Counted from the first letter of the stretch, positions 27,725 to 36,521 are shown. The stretch: DNA of 64,000 bases from an uncultured Ruminococcus sp. (GCA_902777275.1 CACYTI010000014.1:1-64000); one strand, 5' to 3'. The notes: generated from the sequence alone by a model not told the origin. Numbers and translations are program-made.

Positions 27725-28726
27725 ATGGAAAACACAGAAAAAAAGCAGGTCGTGTTCAGCGCTATCCAGCCCAGCGGCACCATAACCTTAGGCAACTATT
27801 TAGGAGCGGTGCGCAACTGGGTGCTTATGCAGGAAGAATACAACTGCATTTACGCGCTTGCCGACCTTCACACCATAACCGTCAGACAGAATCCCGCTCA
27901 GTTCCGCAAAAATATTCTTGAGGCATACGCTTCGGTAATGGCGTGCGGAGTTGATGTCGAGAAGAGCATTTTCTTTATCCAGAGCCATGTTCACACTCAC
28001 GCCGAGATAGCGTGGATACTCAACTGCTACACACAGTTCGGCGAGCTCAGCCGCATGACTCAGTTCAAGGACAAAAGCGCAAAGCACGCCGACAACATCA
28101 ATGCGGGTCTTTTCACATATCCCGTGCTCATGGCGGGCGATATCCTGCTTTATCAGGCTGACAAGGTGCCTGTGGGAGCCGACCAGAAGCAGCACATCGA
28201 GCTTACCTGCGACGTAGCCAGACGCTTCAACGGTCTTTACGGCAACGTGTTCAAGATCCCCGAGGGCTTCATTCCACAGAACGGCGCAAGGGTAATGAGC
28301 CTGCAAAATCCGCTCAACAAAATGAGCAAGTCCGATGAAAACGTAAACGGCTGCGTTCACCTTTTGGATCCTCCCGAGGTGATAATGAGGAAGTTCAAAC
28401 GCGCTGTGACCGACAGCGATTCCCGCGTGTGCTATGCCGAGGGCAAGGACGGTGTGAACAATCTTATGACGATTTACCGCGCCGTGACGGGCAAAACCTT
28501 TGAGCAGATCGAAAGCGAGTTCGACGGCAAGGGCTACGGCGACTTCAAAACGGCGGTCGGCGAGGCGGTAGTCGAAGAGCTGCGCCCGATCCGCGAACGT
28601 TACGAAAAGCTGATAAAGGACAAGGCTTACCTTGAGGAATGCTATCACAAGGCGGACGAGATCGCCTTAAAAATCAGCAGCAGAACGCTCGGCAAAGTGA
28701 TGAAAAAGGTTGGATATGTGAGATAA
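27725..28726 (+). CDS. trpS: Tryptophanyl-tRNA synthetase
   Basis: A 333-residue class I synthetase charging tRNA-Trp. The HIGH-like signature is in SAIQPSGTITLGNYLGA and the KMSKS loop is LNKMSKSDENV. Family elements such as AGDILLYQADKVPVGADQKQ, which form the tryptophan pocket, are present. An AAGGAG site is just upstream. It is probably cotranscribed with the aminotransferase. Confidence 0.97.
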   Translation: MENTEKKQVVFSAIQPSGTITLGNYLGAVRNWVLMQEEYNCIYALADLHTITVRQNPAQFRKNILEAYASVMACGVDVEKSIFFIQSHVHTHAEIAWILNCYTQFGELSRMTQFKDKSAKHADNINAGLFTYPVLMAGDILLYQADKVPVGADQKQHIELTCDVARRFNGLYGNVFKIPEGFIPQNGARVMSLQNPLNKMSKSDENVNGCVHLLDPPEVIMRKFKRAVTDSDSRVCYAEGKDGVNNLMTIYRAVTGKTFEQIESEFDGKGYGDFKTAVGEAVVEELRPIRERYEKLIKDKAYLEECYHKADEIALKISSRTLGKVMKKVGYVR

Positions 28727-28756
28727 TTCCGCGTACCTGAAAAAATAATCAAAAGC

Positions 28757-28789
28757 AAAACCTTCCTTCAAGTTATGAGGGAAGGTTTT
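28757..28789 (+). terminator. Rho-independent terminator after trpS
   Basis: AAAACCTTCC / GGAAGGTTTT stem followed by TT. It ends the trpS transcript. Confidence 0.85.
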
Positions 28790-28840
28790 TTGGCGCGATA
28801 TTAACGCTGCGCTGAATATTTGAAAATATTTGGTGAAATG

Positions 28841-28872
28841 CACCTGTCCGCGTTAAATTTTGCGGACAGGTG
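28841..28872. terminator. GC-rich hairpin between convergent genes
   Basis: CACCTGTCCGC / GCGGACAGGTG, a perfect 11-bp stem, 15 nt after the stop of the minus-strand LicD fusion gene. It lacks a strong T-run, so it may act as a barrier or transcript-end stabiliser. Confidence 0.5.
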
Positions 28873-28887
28873 CCGGGGGTATGTTGA

Positions 28888-30723
28888 CTATATATTATCG
28901 TATTTGCCGATATCGCAGAGCAAGATCTCGTGGCAGCCGAGTCTTGTGCTGAGCGGCGCTTTTTCCATGTAGTCGCCGTAGAGGAAGGTCAGATATTCGT
29001 CGTAGCGCTTCGGGACGGGGAGCTGACAGCCCTCAAAGCTGTGGGTCGTCACCTCGTCGAGAATACCTGCTTCAAAGCAGCCGTTGTATACATTCCTGCC
29101 CATTCCGTCGTACAGGTACTTCGCGTTCTTTTTATGCTTGAAGAAGCTTATCGTGTGATTCATCAGGAAATAACTGAAGCGCAGCGGGAAAAGCTTAACA
29201 AAGAAATTTGTTACCGCCGATTGCAAGCGGCTGCCGTTGTCTACCTTGCGGCGGTTCCACTTGTTCAGCACCAAAGCGCGCGTAAAAAGCGTAAGCGCAA
29301 GGTGGATTTTTCTTCCAAACGCGGAATTCGCGGTTTTGTCGTGGCAAAAAATGTCAAACGCTATTCCAACGTTGATATCGGTGTGGTTCTTTGCAAGCTC
29401 GGTCGCGAACACGGTATTTTCAACGCGCAGCTTGTTGAACTCGTAAAAGCAGTTGCGGTCGGTTTTGCCCGACTGGAATGTCATTCCCGGCGGAAGCTCG
29501 CTCTGCGCGATTTCGGCGAATCTGTCGTAATCCTCGCGGAGCATCATAATATCGGAGTCGTCGTCCCACGGGATAAAGCCGTTGTGACGTATGGCTCCCA
29601 AAAGCGTGCCGCCGCCTAAGAAATACTTTATGTTGTGCTTTTTGCAGATGCGGTCAACCTCTAAAAGGTAGGCAAGCTGCATCTTTTGGATCGCCTCAAG
29701 CCTGCCATCGTGGGTGTTCGGAAGCTGAAAATCCGTGACGTCGCTCATATACGACATAACGCAAAGCTCAAGCGCCGCGTCAAGCCCTATCGCGGGGGCG
29801 CAGCCTTCGTTTACGATTTTGCCGTTGGACAGAGCGCAGGCGTTTTCGTCCGCGCCTTCTTTGAGAGTGATCTTTACCTTATCGCCGTAAACGTCGTGCA
29901 GGATAGCCGCGATCATTCCCGTTGAGACGGTGCAGCCCTTACCCGTCACGTTATAGGTCTGACCGTCACGCAGTCCGCCGTTCAGCGCGTAAACAACGGC
30001 GCGGAATACATCGGTTATATACACGAACGAAAGCTTTTTGCCGTTGACCGCGCTGCACGGAACGCCGTTTGCTGCCGCTTTCAGCATATCGTCGATAAAT
30101 GTGCTCAAACCGCTGCACGCGCCCAGCACTATTCCCGTTCGCAGGGTCGTGAGCGAAAAACCGCCGTCCTTTCGGCAGCAGCTCCATAGGCATTCGATCA
30201 CGCGGAGAAGCTGGTTGTCGGAGAAATCCGTGTCGGTGTTTTCAATCGGAGCGTATTCGTTTTCGGCATAGACTCGGTTCGGTCTGCCGTTGCCGTAAAC
30301 GCGGCTGTCGCTGAGCAATACTGTTTTGGCATTTAAACGCGAAGCTGTTTGGGCAAGCGCGTTGACGCAGCGGACTTCCTCGGCAAAGTCTGAGCAGAAG
30401 CTCTCGCTCTTTTCTCCGCAGAAGCCTGTGTGAACTATGTAATCAGCCTGCTTTATTTCGGATAAGGCGTCAAAACCGACCGAAGTGAAAAATTCGCTTC
30501 CGGTGCATTCGGGATAAAAATCCTTGCAGTCGCCGGCGTAAATAACCTTTATTCCGCGCTTTTTCTGTTCGCTTTGATAAATCAGCGCATAACAAAGACA
30601 GCGGGCAAGATTATGTCCGCTGACGATGATAGTTTTATTATTCAGTTTTTGAAGCTGTTCCTTTTCGATTTGCGGCATTGCCGCCCAATCGGCTTCAAAT
30701 TCATTTAATTTTGTTTTTATCAT
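28888..30723 (-). CDS. Fusion of a degenerate SDR-like domain and a LicD phosphotransferase
   Basis: A 611-residue two-domain protein. Residues ~25-330 resemble an NAD-dependent sugar epimerase/dehydratase, with VLLSDSRVYGNGRPNRVYAE and LSFVYITDVFRAVVYAL. However, the glycine-rich loop is reduced to VSGHNLARC and the usual YxxxK pair is not seen, so it may be non-catalytic or altered. Residues ~345-611 are a LicD-type domain: KYFLGGGTLLGAIRHNGFIP followed by WDDDSDIMM. LicD enzymes move phosphocholine or related phospho-groups onto cell-surface glycans. Its start overlaps the stop of the ABC ATPase gene by four bases (ATGA), so it belongs to the exporter operon and probably modifies the exported glycan. 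Confidence 0.85.
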   Translation of the reverse strand: MIKTKLNEFEADWAAMPQIEKEQLQKLNNKTIIVSGHNLARCLCYALIYQSEQKKRGIKVIYAGDCKDFYPECTGSEFFTSVGFDALSEIKQADYIVHTGFCGEKSESFCSDFAEEVRCVNALAQTASRLNAKTVLLSDSRVYGNGRPNRVYAENEYAPIENTDTDFSDNQLLRVIECLWSCCRKDGGFSLTTLRTGIVLGACSGLSTFIDDMLKAAANGVPCSAVNGKKLSFVYITDVFRAVVYALNGGLRDGQTYNVTGKGCTVSTGMIAAILHDVYGDKVKITLKEGADENACALSNGKIVNEGCAPAIGLDAALELCVMSYMSDVTDFQLPNTHDGRLEAIQKMQLAYLLEVDRICKKHNIKYFLGGGTLLGAIRHNGFIPWDDDSDIMMLREDYDRFAEIAQSELPPGMTFQSGKTDRNCFYEFNKLRVENTVFATELAKNHTDINVGIAFDIFCHDKTANSAFGRKIHLALTLFTRALVLNKWNRRKVDNGSRLQSAVTNFFVKLFPLRFSYFLMNHTISFFKHKKNAKYLYDGMGRNVYNGCFEAGILDEVTTHSFEGCQLPVPKRYDEYLTFLYGDYMEKAPLSTRLGCHEILLCDIGKYDNI

Positions 30724-31466
30724 TTTTTGTTACTTTTTTGAGATTGTTTATCGGCGTTGTAAATTTCGAGGGTTTCAGCAGTAGGACCGTCATGGATGAT
30801 GGTTCCTTTTTTCAGATATATGGCGCGAGGACAAATCTCCTTGACCGAATCGGCGTTATGGCTTACGTACAAAACCGTGGTGCCCTTTTGCATTATATCC
30901 TTGATTTTATCCTTGCACTTTCTCTTGAAGCTTGCGTCACCGACGGACAGTGCTTCGTCTACAACGAGAACGTCGGGTTCGATGTTGACGTTTATGGCAA
31001 AGCCGAGGCGCATTTTCATACCGCTTGAATAGGTTCGCACCGGTTGGTCGATATAGTCGCCTAACTGGGCAAAATCTATTATTTTTTCCTCGATTTCTTT
31101 TATGTAATTGTCCTCCAGGCCGAGGATATAGCCTTTAAGATAAATGTTTTCTCTGCCTGTCATTTCGAGCGAAAAGCCCGCGGTCAGCTCAAGCAGCGCG
31201 GCGACCTTTCCGTTTACGATGATATCGCCTTCGTCGGGGAACGCGACGCCCGTGATCATTTTGAGCAGAGTTGACTTGCCCGCGCCGTTGTTGCCAACGA
31301 TGCCGACCGACTCGCCGCGGTATATCTCAAAGCTGACGTTGTTGAGCGCCTTGTTTGTTTTTGGGTTGCGCGGCTTTATGAACAGCGCTTTAAATCTTGC
31401 CTGATCGTTTTTGTAGAGAATGTAGGTTTTGCTGACATTTTTAAAGGTGATAATAGGTTCAGCCAT
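30720..31466 (-). CDS. ABC-2 exporter ATPase (teichoic acid/polysaccharide type)
   Basis: A 248-residue ATPase with Walker A GNNGAGKST, signature YSSGMKMRLGFA and Walker B VLVVDEALSVGD. The order and sequence pattern match the TagH/Wzt family that exports lipid-linked teichoic acids or O-polysaccharides. It ends shortly after the ATPase core, so it has no C-terminal sugar-binding domain. It partners the permease gene 12 nt upstream (AAGGAGG before its ATG). Confidence 0.92.
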   Translation of the reverse strand: MAEPIITFKNVSKTYILYKNDQARFKALFIKPRNPKTNKALNNVSFEIYRGESVGIVGNNGAGKSTLLKMITGVAFPDEGDIIVNGKVAALLELTAGFSLEMTGRENIYLKGYILGLEDNYIKEIEEKIIDFAQLGDYIDQPVRTYSSGMKMRLGFAINVNIEPDVLVVDEALSVGDASFKRKCKDKIKDIMQKGTTVLYVSHNADSVKEICPRAIYLKKGTIIHDGPTAETLEIYNADKQSQKSNKK

Positions 31467-31478
31467 ATTATTACCTCC

Positions 31479-32324
31479 TTAAAGAACGTCAGGAAGCTTT
31501 TTCCTGAGACGGTTGTAGTTGTAAATGCCAAGCAGCGTAACGCCGATAAGCTCCGCCGCGAAAATAACAAGCTCCGTTTTGTATACCCAAAAGCCTCTGT
31601 TGTAAAGGAAGGTGTTTCGGTACCCGTTTGCAAAGAAGTTGATCGGATTGAAAAGCATTGCCCACTTGAGTCCGCCCGTGAAGCTGTAGGAGTCGTACAT
31701 AATGCCCGACAGCCAGAAAATACCCGACATAACAGACACGATAAGGCTTTCAAAGTCCTTGCTGAACGCCGACATCGGGGCGGTTGACCACGAAAGGGCG
31801 AGGAAGAAGAAGAACAGCAGCGGACAGTAGAAGAAGAACTGCAAATCGTACCAGCTTACGGGCATCATTCCGTGTGAAACGCGGTAGAAGATGACGTAGG
31901 CGTACATGATTATCACAAGAAACAGATGAACAAACAGCCTTGACAGCCCCGTGTAAGTCAAAATAGTCGAAACGGGGAACTTTACCTTTGTTATAAACTG
32001 TCGGTTTATCCGCAGGGTTTTAGCGCCCTGAACAATGCTGTCCTGAATGAAGAACCACGGTATGATCCCGATGAACATAAAGGTGAAAAAGTCAAACGAA
32101 AAAGCCTCGTACTCCATTCCGTTCAGGTGAACGTTGACTGCCTTGAGAGCTTTGATTCCGACAGAAAAGGCGAACCAGTAAACAAACACCGTGAACGCGG
32201 GCTTAACAACAGCCCAGAACGGACCGATAACAGCGCCCTTGTAGGTTTTGATAAGCTCGTTCTTTGCGAGCAGCAGAATCTGCTTGCCAAACCCCTTGTG
32301 CTCCTTTAAAATAGAAGTGAACAA
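31479..32324 (-). CDS. ABC-2 exporter permease (TagG/Wzm type)
   Basis: A 281-residue membrane protein with about six hydrophobic helices (for example VKPAFTVFVYWFAFSVGI and MFIGIIPWFFIQDSIV). The pattern LLLAKNELIKTYKGAVIGPFW is typical of polysaccharide and teichoic-acid export permeases. The start is TTG at 32324, giving MFTSILKEHKGFG; the ribosome binding site is poor (GGATG about ten bases ahead), so the start is less sure. First gene of the operon; transcription begins at the promoter near 32400. Confidence 0.9.
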   Translation of the reverse strand: MFTSILKEHKGFGKQILLLAKNELIKTYKGAVIGPFWAVVKPAFTVFVYWFAFSVGIKALKAVNVHLNGMEYEAFSFDFFTFMFIGIIPWFFIQDSIVQGAKTLRINRQFITKVKFPVSTILTYTGLSRLFVHLFLVIIMYAYVIFYRVSHGMMPVSWYDLQFFFYCPLLFFFFLALSWSTAPMSAFSKDFESLIVSVMSGIFWLSGIMYDSYSFTGGLKWAMLFNPINFFANGYRNTFLYNRGFWVYKTELVIFAAELIGVTLLGIYNYNRLRKKLPDVL

Positions 32325-32346
32325 ATTCCATCACACATCCTTTTGA

Positions 32347-32393
32347 GTGACAGCCCAAAGGTAGGATAAAGCAGCTCCGTCCACGGCTGTCAC
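32347..32393 (-). promoter_or_regulatory. 5' leader hairpin of the exporter operon
   Basis: A nine-base stem GTGACAGCC (32347-32355) / GGCTGTCAC (32385-32393) lies just inside the predicted transcript start. It could stabilise the RNA or control translation of the permease. Confidence 0.4.
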
Positions 32394-32405
32394 AGTACTA
32401 ATATA

Positions 32406-32433
32406 ATTATATATTTTTTATACGATTTGTCAA
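32406..32433 (-). promoter_or_regulatory. Promoter of the exporter-LicD operon
   Basis: On the minus strand, TTGACA (32428-32433) and TATAAT (32406-32411) with a 16-base spacer, a near-consensus sigma-A promoter. Confidence 0.75.
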
Positions 32434-32488
32434 TCTGTTAATACCCCAAAAAACGCCCTGCGCGGCAAAAATAATTGTGAATTTTTGG

Positions 32489-32516
32489 TTGACAAACGGA
32501 TTTTTCGTGATATAAT
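32489..32516 (+). promoter_or_regulatory. Promoter of rpsF-ssb-rpsR
   Basis: TTGACA (32489-32494) and TATAAT (32511-32516) with a 16-base spacer. It diverges from the exporter promoter about 60 bp away. The ~80-nt leader may carry regulatory RNA structure, since S6-S18 binds its leader in many bacteria, but I could not fold it by eye. Confidence 0.75.
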
Positions 32517-32604
32517 ATATCTGTTGCACTGTGCACAGGCTGCATAAGTGCGGCAAATCCTTGCGGTGATAACCGCCATAATGTCCAGAAGGAGGTGCAA
32601 AAAA

Positions 32605-32901
32605 ATGGCAGTGACAGCAAATTACGAGACCGTCATGGTCGTTTCCATGAAGAAGGGCGAGGAGAGCATCCAGTCCGTTGTGGAAAGATTCAAGACTCTC
32701 ATTGAGCAGAACGCCACTTTGAAGAACGTTGACGAATGGGGCAAAAGAAAGCTTGCTTACCTCATCAACAAAGAAAGCGAAGGCTATTATGTTCTCTTTG
32801 AGTTTGAGAGCACAGCCGAGTTCCCCGCAGAGCTTGACCGTAAATTCAGAATTAATGAAGACGTAATACGCTCCATGATTATCAAGAAGGAAGACGAATA
32901 A
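32605..32901 (+). CDS. rpsF: 30S ribosomal protein S6
   Basis: A 98-residue S6, partner of S18 in the 30S platform. It starts MAVTANYETVMVVSMKKGEE and contains VDEWGKRKLAYLINKESEGYY in two parts, as in the family. I chose ATG 32605 after AAGGAGGTG; the longer open frame upstream would include the leader RNA. First gene of the rpsF-ssb-rpsR operon. Confidence 0.97.
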   Translation: MAVTANYETVMVVSMKKGEESIQSVVERFKTLIEQNATLKNVDEWGKRKLAYLINKESEGYYVLFEFESTAEFPAELDRKFRINEDVIRSMIIKKEDE

Positions 32902-32945
32902 GCGATTTGTAGGGCGAAAGCCTGAACATGAAAGGATTAAGAATT

Positions 32946-33515
32946 ATGTTGAACAGAGTTGTTTTGATGGGCAGACTTGTGTCTGACCCCGAGTTAAAGA
33001 CGACATCGTCGGGTATAAGCGTTTGCAGCTTCAGAATTGCGGTAGACCGCAATTATGTAAAGCAGGGCGAAGAGCGCAAGGCGGATTTCTTTGATATCGT
33101 TTGCTGGAGACAGCAGGCTGAGTTTGTCTGCCGCTATTTCGGCAAGGGCGCCATGATCGCTGTTGACGGTCAGCTTCAAAGCAGGACCTACCAGGCAAAG
33201 GACGGCACCAACCGCTATGTTATCGAGGTTGTGGCTGACAGTGTATCATTTACGGGCGAGCGCCGTGAGAGCAACAACAACTACGGCGGTCAGAGCTACG
33301 GCGGCAACCAGAGCTATGGCGGAAACCAAAATTACGGCGGCCAGAGCTACGGCGGAAATCAGTCCTTCGGAAACCAAAACTACGGCGGCAGTCAGAGCTA
33401 CGCCGCCCCTGCGCAGCAGAGCTATCAGGCTCCCCAGCCCGCGCAGCCCTCTTATCAGAGCGGCTCAAATTCCGATTTCCAGGATATGCCCCTTGACGAC
33501 GACCTGCCGTTTTAA
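32946..33515 (+). CDS. ssb: Single-stranded DNA-binding protein
   Basis: A 189-residue SSB. The OB-fold domain starts MLNRVVLMGRLVSDPELKTT. After residue ~110 comes a flexible linker made of Gly-, Asn-, Gln-, Tyr- and Ser-rich short repeats (GGQSYGGNQ pattern). The acidic tip MPLDDDLPF recruits partner proteins. ATG 32946 has AAAGGA nine bases ahead. It lies 44 nt after rpsF and 59 nt before rpsR. Confidence 0.96.
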   Translation: MLNRVVLMGRLVSDPELKTTSSGISVCSFRIAVDRNYVKQGEERKADFFDIVCWRQQAEFVCRYFGKGAMIAVDGQLQSRTYQAKDGTNRYVIEVVADSVSFTGERRESNNNYGGQSYGGNQSYGGNQNYGGQSYGGNQSFGNQNYGGSQSYAAPAQQSYQAPQPAQPSYQSGSNSDFQDMPLDDDLPF

Positions 33516-33574
33516 TTAATAATTAATTAAATTATTACCTGATTGAAATAATCTCACTGAAAGGAGAACTCACA

Positions 33575-33814
33575 ATGGCTGACAGACCCAACAACCGCGG
33601 CAGAAAGTCCCGCAAGAAAGTTTGCGGCTTCTGCGTTGATAAGGTAGAGCACATTGATTACAAGGATATAGCACGTCTGCGCCGCTATATGTCCGAGAGA
33701 GGAAAAATTCTTCCCCGCCGCGTGACAGGCACCTGCGCAAGACATCAGCGTGACCTCACAACAGCGATCAAGCGCGCGCGCCACCTTGCGCTGCTTCCTT
33801 ATTCCGCTGACTGA
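33575..33814 (+). CDS. rpsR: 30S ribosomal protein S18
   Basis: A 79-residue S18 that pairs with S6. It contains VCGFC and a later TCARHQR, which are the cysteine/histidine residues of the zinc-type S18, and the basic region [27 protein letters not shown] precedes the ATG. A terminator-like repeat follows at 33851. Confidence 0.96.
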   Translation: MADRPNNRGRKSRKKVCGFCVDKVEHIDYKDIARLRRYMSERGKILPRRVTGTCARHQRDLTTAIKRARHLALLPYSAD

Positions 33815-33840
33815 TCGGCAGCGTGACGCCGGTTTAATAT

Positions 33841-33931
33841 ACTGATAAATAAGCCTTCCTTTAGCTCTCGCATTAAAACGCGCCGTTGAAGGAAGGCTTT
33901 TATTATATCATTTTTTAACAGGCGCCCTGCC
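33841..33931 (+). repeat. Direct repeat copy 1 with terminator hairpin
   Basis: About 90 bp from ACTGATAAATAAGCCTTCCT to GGCGCCCTGCC. The core AAGCCTTCCTT / AAGGAAGGCTTTT (33851-33899) is a rho-independent terminator for rpsR. A near-identical copy lies at 36325-36413 in the same orientation. Between the two copies is the kinase-propeller gene. Confidence 0.8.
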
Positions 33932-34008
33932 CGTTCGTGACAACGGCAGGTCAGGGATTTGCTTTGCTATTTTTATTAACCGGAAATTGCGGAAGCTCAA
34001 ACAGCGCA

Positions 34009-36201
34009 TTATGGGAGCTTGATATCTTTCCAATCGGATACGTTGCATTGTCCGTTATCGTTTTTGCCTACCGTGACCAGTGTTCCGTCTGATTTCAAGC
34101 CGACTGTATATTGTGTTCCCGCGCTGACAGCAACAATGTCCTTCCAGTTGCTGACATTACACTGACCGGCGTTGTTCAAGCCTGCCGCCACAACCGTGCC
34201 GTCGGATTTCAAACCTACAGTATGCCATCTGCCTGCGCTGATTGCAACGATGTCCTTCCAGTCTCCGACATTACACGCGCCGTCTTCGTTATATCCTGTT
34301 GCTGTGACGGTGCCGTCGCTTTTCAATCCGACTGTATGGGAATCGCCCGCGCTGACAGCGACAATGTCCTTCCAGCTTCCCACATCACATTGCTTATACT
34401 TATTAGAGCCTGCCGCCGAGACAGTGCCGTCCGAGTGCAAGCCTAACGTGTGGTAACATCCCGCGCTTACATCGGCAATATCGCTCCAATCGCCGACATT
34501 GCATTGACCGTTGTCGTTTAACCCGGTCGCAACAACCTTGCCGTTTTTTTTCAGTCCGACCGTGTGCCACCATGCCGCGCTGATATCGGAAAGGTTCTTC
34601 CAATCTTCAACGTTACATTGCCCGTCTTTGTTGTAGCCGGTCGCCACGGCGGTGCCGTCTGATTTTACCCCGACCGTGTTAAAGCCCGAACCGCTGATCG
34701 TAACAATATCCGACCAATCCGTTGTATCGCATTGTCCTATTTCGTTTTTTCCGATCGCGATAACCGTACCGTCTGTTTTCAGCCCGGCAAGATGATTTTC
34801 TCCCGCCGAAACAGTCGTTGCCGTTTTTTTAACAGATAACTTCGTCTGCTTGGAATCGGACGCGTCGGCGCTCTGTGTTTCGCTGTAGGAGCCTGATGTG
34901 CCCGAGTCCTTATTCTGCTGCATAAAATATATCGGCAGCGCGATAAGTCCGGCAAGAACGGCTGTACCGGCAAGTATTATGCCGACAATGAAACCTGCGT
35001 TTCTTTTGCGGGGAGCTTTTTTGGCAGCAGGCTGCCGCTGAAAGGTATCCGCGTTTTCTGTTTTGATGACTGAGCCGGCGATCGGTTCATTGACAGGCGC
35101 GTCTTTAGCCGGGCTCTCGTATATAAATATTGAATCTGAATCGTCCGCGCTTTTTGTCAATTCCTGCGGGTCGTTCTGCGGAATATTTACGGAATCGGTT
35201 AAAGGCTTGCCTTCTGCCTGAGTATCAACTGTCTGAGGCGAATTGATCTGTTCCGCATCCGCAGCGTTGATCAATTCCTCCATGTCCTGCAAACGGTCAG
35301 CCGATTTGACCGCCAAGCCCTTCATCAAAACGTCTTCAAGCTCGGAGGGAATATCGAAGCCAAGCTCAGAGGGCGTTTTCAGCTCGTCCAATACGCTTCT
35401 GTCAAGCGAATTGGGCGGAACCGTGCCTGTTATGCATTGATAAATTGTGGCGCAAAGGCTGTAAACATCTGTCCAGGGACCTTGGGCGCTCTTGCTGCCA
35501 AGCTGTTCGATCGGCGAGTAGCCTTGTTTAAGGAATATCGACATTGTTTTTGCTTCGTCCCGCAGATAACAACGCGCGGAGCCGAAGTCCGTCAGCTTTA
35601 ATTTGCCGTTGTCAAGGCGCATAATGTTGTCGGGTGCGATATCGCGGTGAATAATGCCCTGTTTATGCATTTTTTCAAGCGCGCGCATCAACGGAAGCAT
35701 CATTTCAAACGCATTTCGCGCAGGTATCGTTCCGTTTGTATTCAGATACTCCCTCAAATCGACCCCGTCTAAATACTCCATAACGATATAAGCGGTATCG
35801 TTTTCGGTAAAGTGATCGCGCACGTCTACAATACCGTCTTCGTCGGAAAAGCGCGCTATGTTGCGTGCCTCGTCTAAAAATCTCTGCTTGCCATTCTGAT
35901 AAAAACCTGTATGCTTAGAGGTCGTCAAAACGATTTTTGAAGAAACGGTATTGTTGCGGTTAGCTATACCCGTCGGGTAAAATTCTTTGATCGCTACCTT
36001 TAATTCAAGCACTTGATCATAACCGGTGTAGGTAATGCCGAAACCGCCTTCTCCTATAACGGCGCCGACCTCATACCTGTCGTTCAGCACTGTGCCGGAT
36101 GACAGACAATGCGACGGATTGTGAATTTGAACATTCTTGCCGCAATAGGGGCAAAATGAGGCTTTATCAGGAATTTTTTTCATGCAATTAAAACAACGCA
36201 T
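34009..36201 (-). CDS. Ser/Thr protein kinase with zinc ribbon, one TM helix and RCC1-like propeller
   Basis: A 730-residue membrane kinase. Residues ~1-25 hold a zinc ribbon (CFNC and CPYC). The kinase domain starts at ~44, with the glycine loop GEGGFGITY, Lys72 in VAIKEF, HRDIAPDN (catalytic Asp187) and DFG (Asp205). A low-complexity linker follows, then one TM helix at ~405-430 (FIVGIILAGTAVLAGLIALP). The rest is outside the cell: seven repeats of ~38 residues, each with a GLKSDGTV-type core and a QCNV..W end, like RCC1 beta-propeller repeats. I chose ATG 36201 because AGGAG lies eight bases upstream. The outside propeller probably senses a ligand; the substrate is unknown. Confidence 0.88.
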   Translation of the reverse strand: MRCFNCMKKIPDKASFCPYCGKNVQIHNPSHCLSSGTVLNDRYEVGAVIGEGGFGITYTGYDQVLELKVAIKEFYPTGIANRNNTVSSKIVLTTSKHTGFYQNGKQRFLDEARNIARFSDEDGIVDVRDHFTENDTAYIVMEYLDGVDLREYLNTNGTIPARNAFEMMLPLMRALEKMHKQGIIHRDIAPDNIMRLDNGKLKLTDFGSARCYLRDEAKTMSIFLKQGYSPIEQLGSKSAQGPWTDVYSLCATIYQCITGTVPPNSLDRSVLDELKTPSELGFDIPSELEDVLMKGLAVKSADRLQDMEELINAADAEQINSPQTVDTQAEGKPLTDSVNIPQNDPQELTKSADDSDSIFIYESPAKDAPVNEPIAGSVIKTENADTFQRQPAAKKAPRKRNAGFIVGIILAGTAVLAGLIALPIYFMQQNKDSGTSGSYSETQSADASDSKQTKLSVKKTATTVSAGENHLAGLKTDGTVIAIGKNEIGQCDTTDWSDIVTISGSGFNTVGVKSDGTAVATGYNKDGQCNVEDWKNLSDISAAWWHTVGLKKNGKVVATGLNDNGQCNVGDWSDIADVSAGCYHTLGLHSDGTVSAAGSNKYKQCDVGSWKDIVAVSAGDSHTVGLKSDGTVTATGYNEDGACNVGDWKDIVAISAGRWHTVGLKSDGTVVAAGLNNAGQCNVSNWKDIVAVSAGTQYTVGLKSDGTLVTVGKNDNGQCNVSDWKDIKLP

Positions 36202-36255
36202 AAGCATTCTCCTGTATTTATGTGATAAATGTCGTTTGAATAAGTGTTCAATATA

Positions 36256-36284
36256 ATTATACCAATATTTGGGCTGCTTTGCAA
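36256..36284 (-). promoter_or_regulatory. Promoter of the kinase gene
   Basis: On the minus strand, TTGCAA (36279-36284), a 17-base spacer and TATAAT (36256-36261). Confidence 0.7.
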
Positions 36285-36324
36285 CACACTTTTTTTATAA
36301 ACCCAAACTATGAACAAATTATAC

Positions 36325-36413
36325 ACTGATAAATAAGCCTTCCTTCAGCTCCCGCGTTAAAACGCGCCGTTGAAGGAAGGCTTTTATTATATTGTTTTTT
36401 TAGGCGCCCTGCC
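36325..36413 (+). repeat. Direct repeat copy 2 with terminator hairpin
   Basis: A near-identical copy of the 33841-33931 repeat, same orientation. It lies between the divergently read flank of the kinase gene and the end of the giant repeat protein gene, where no + strand gene precedes it, so it is out of place as a terminator. The remaining 36414-36521 holds nothing I recognise. Confidence 0.8.
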
Positions 36414-36521
36414 ACGTTTCGTCAACAGGAGGGCTTATCTTATGCTTGTCGGTGCGGATGATTTTTCGCGAGATCAGCAAAACGAAATATCAGAAATATA
36501 AATTGAAAGCTGCAGCTTATA

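Noticed and set aside
27800..28648. A 282-codon open frame opposite trpS
   Set aside because: Shadow of the GC-rich coding strand; trpS has all synthetase motifs.
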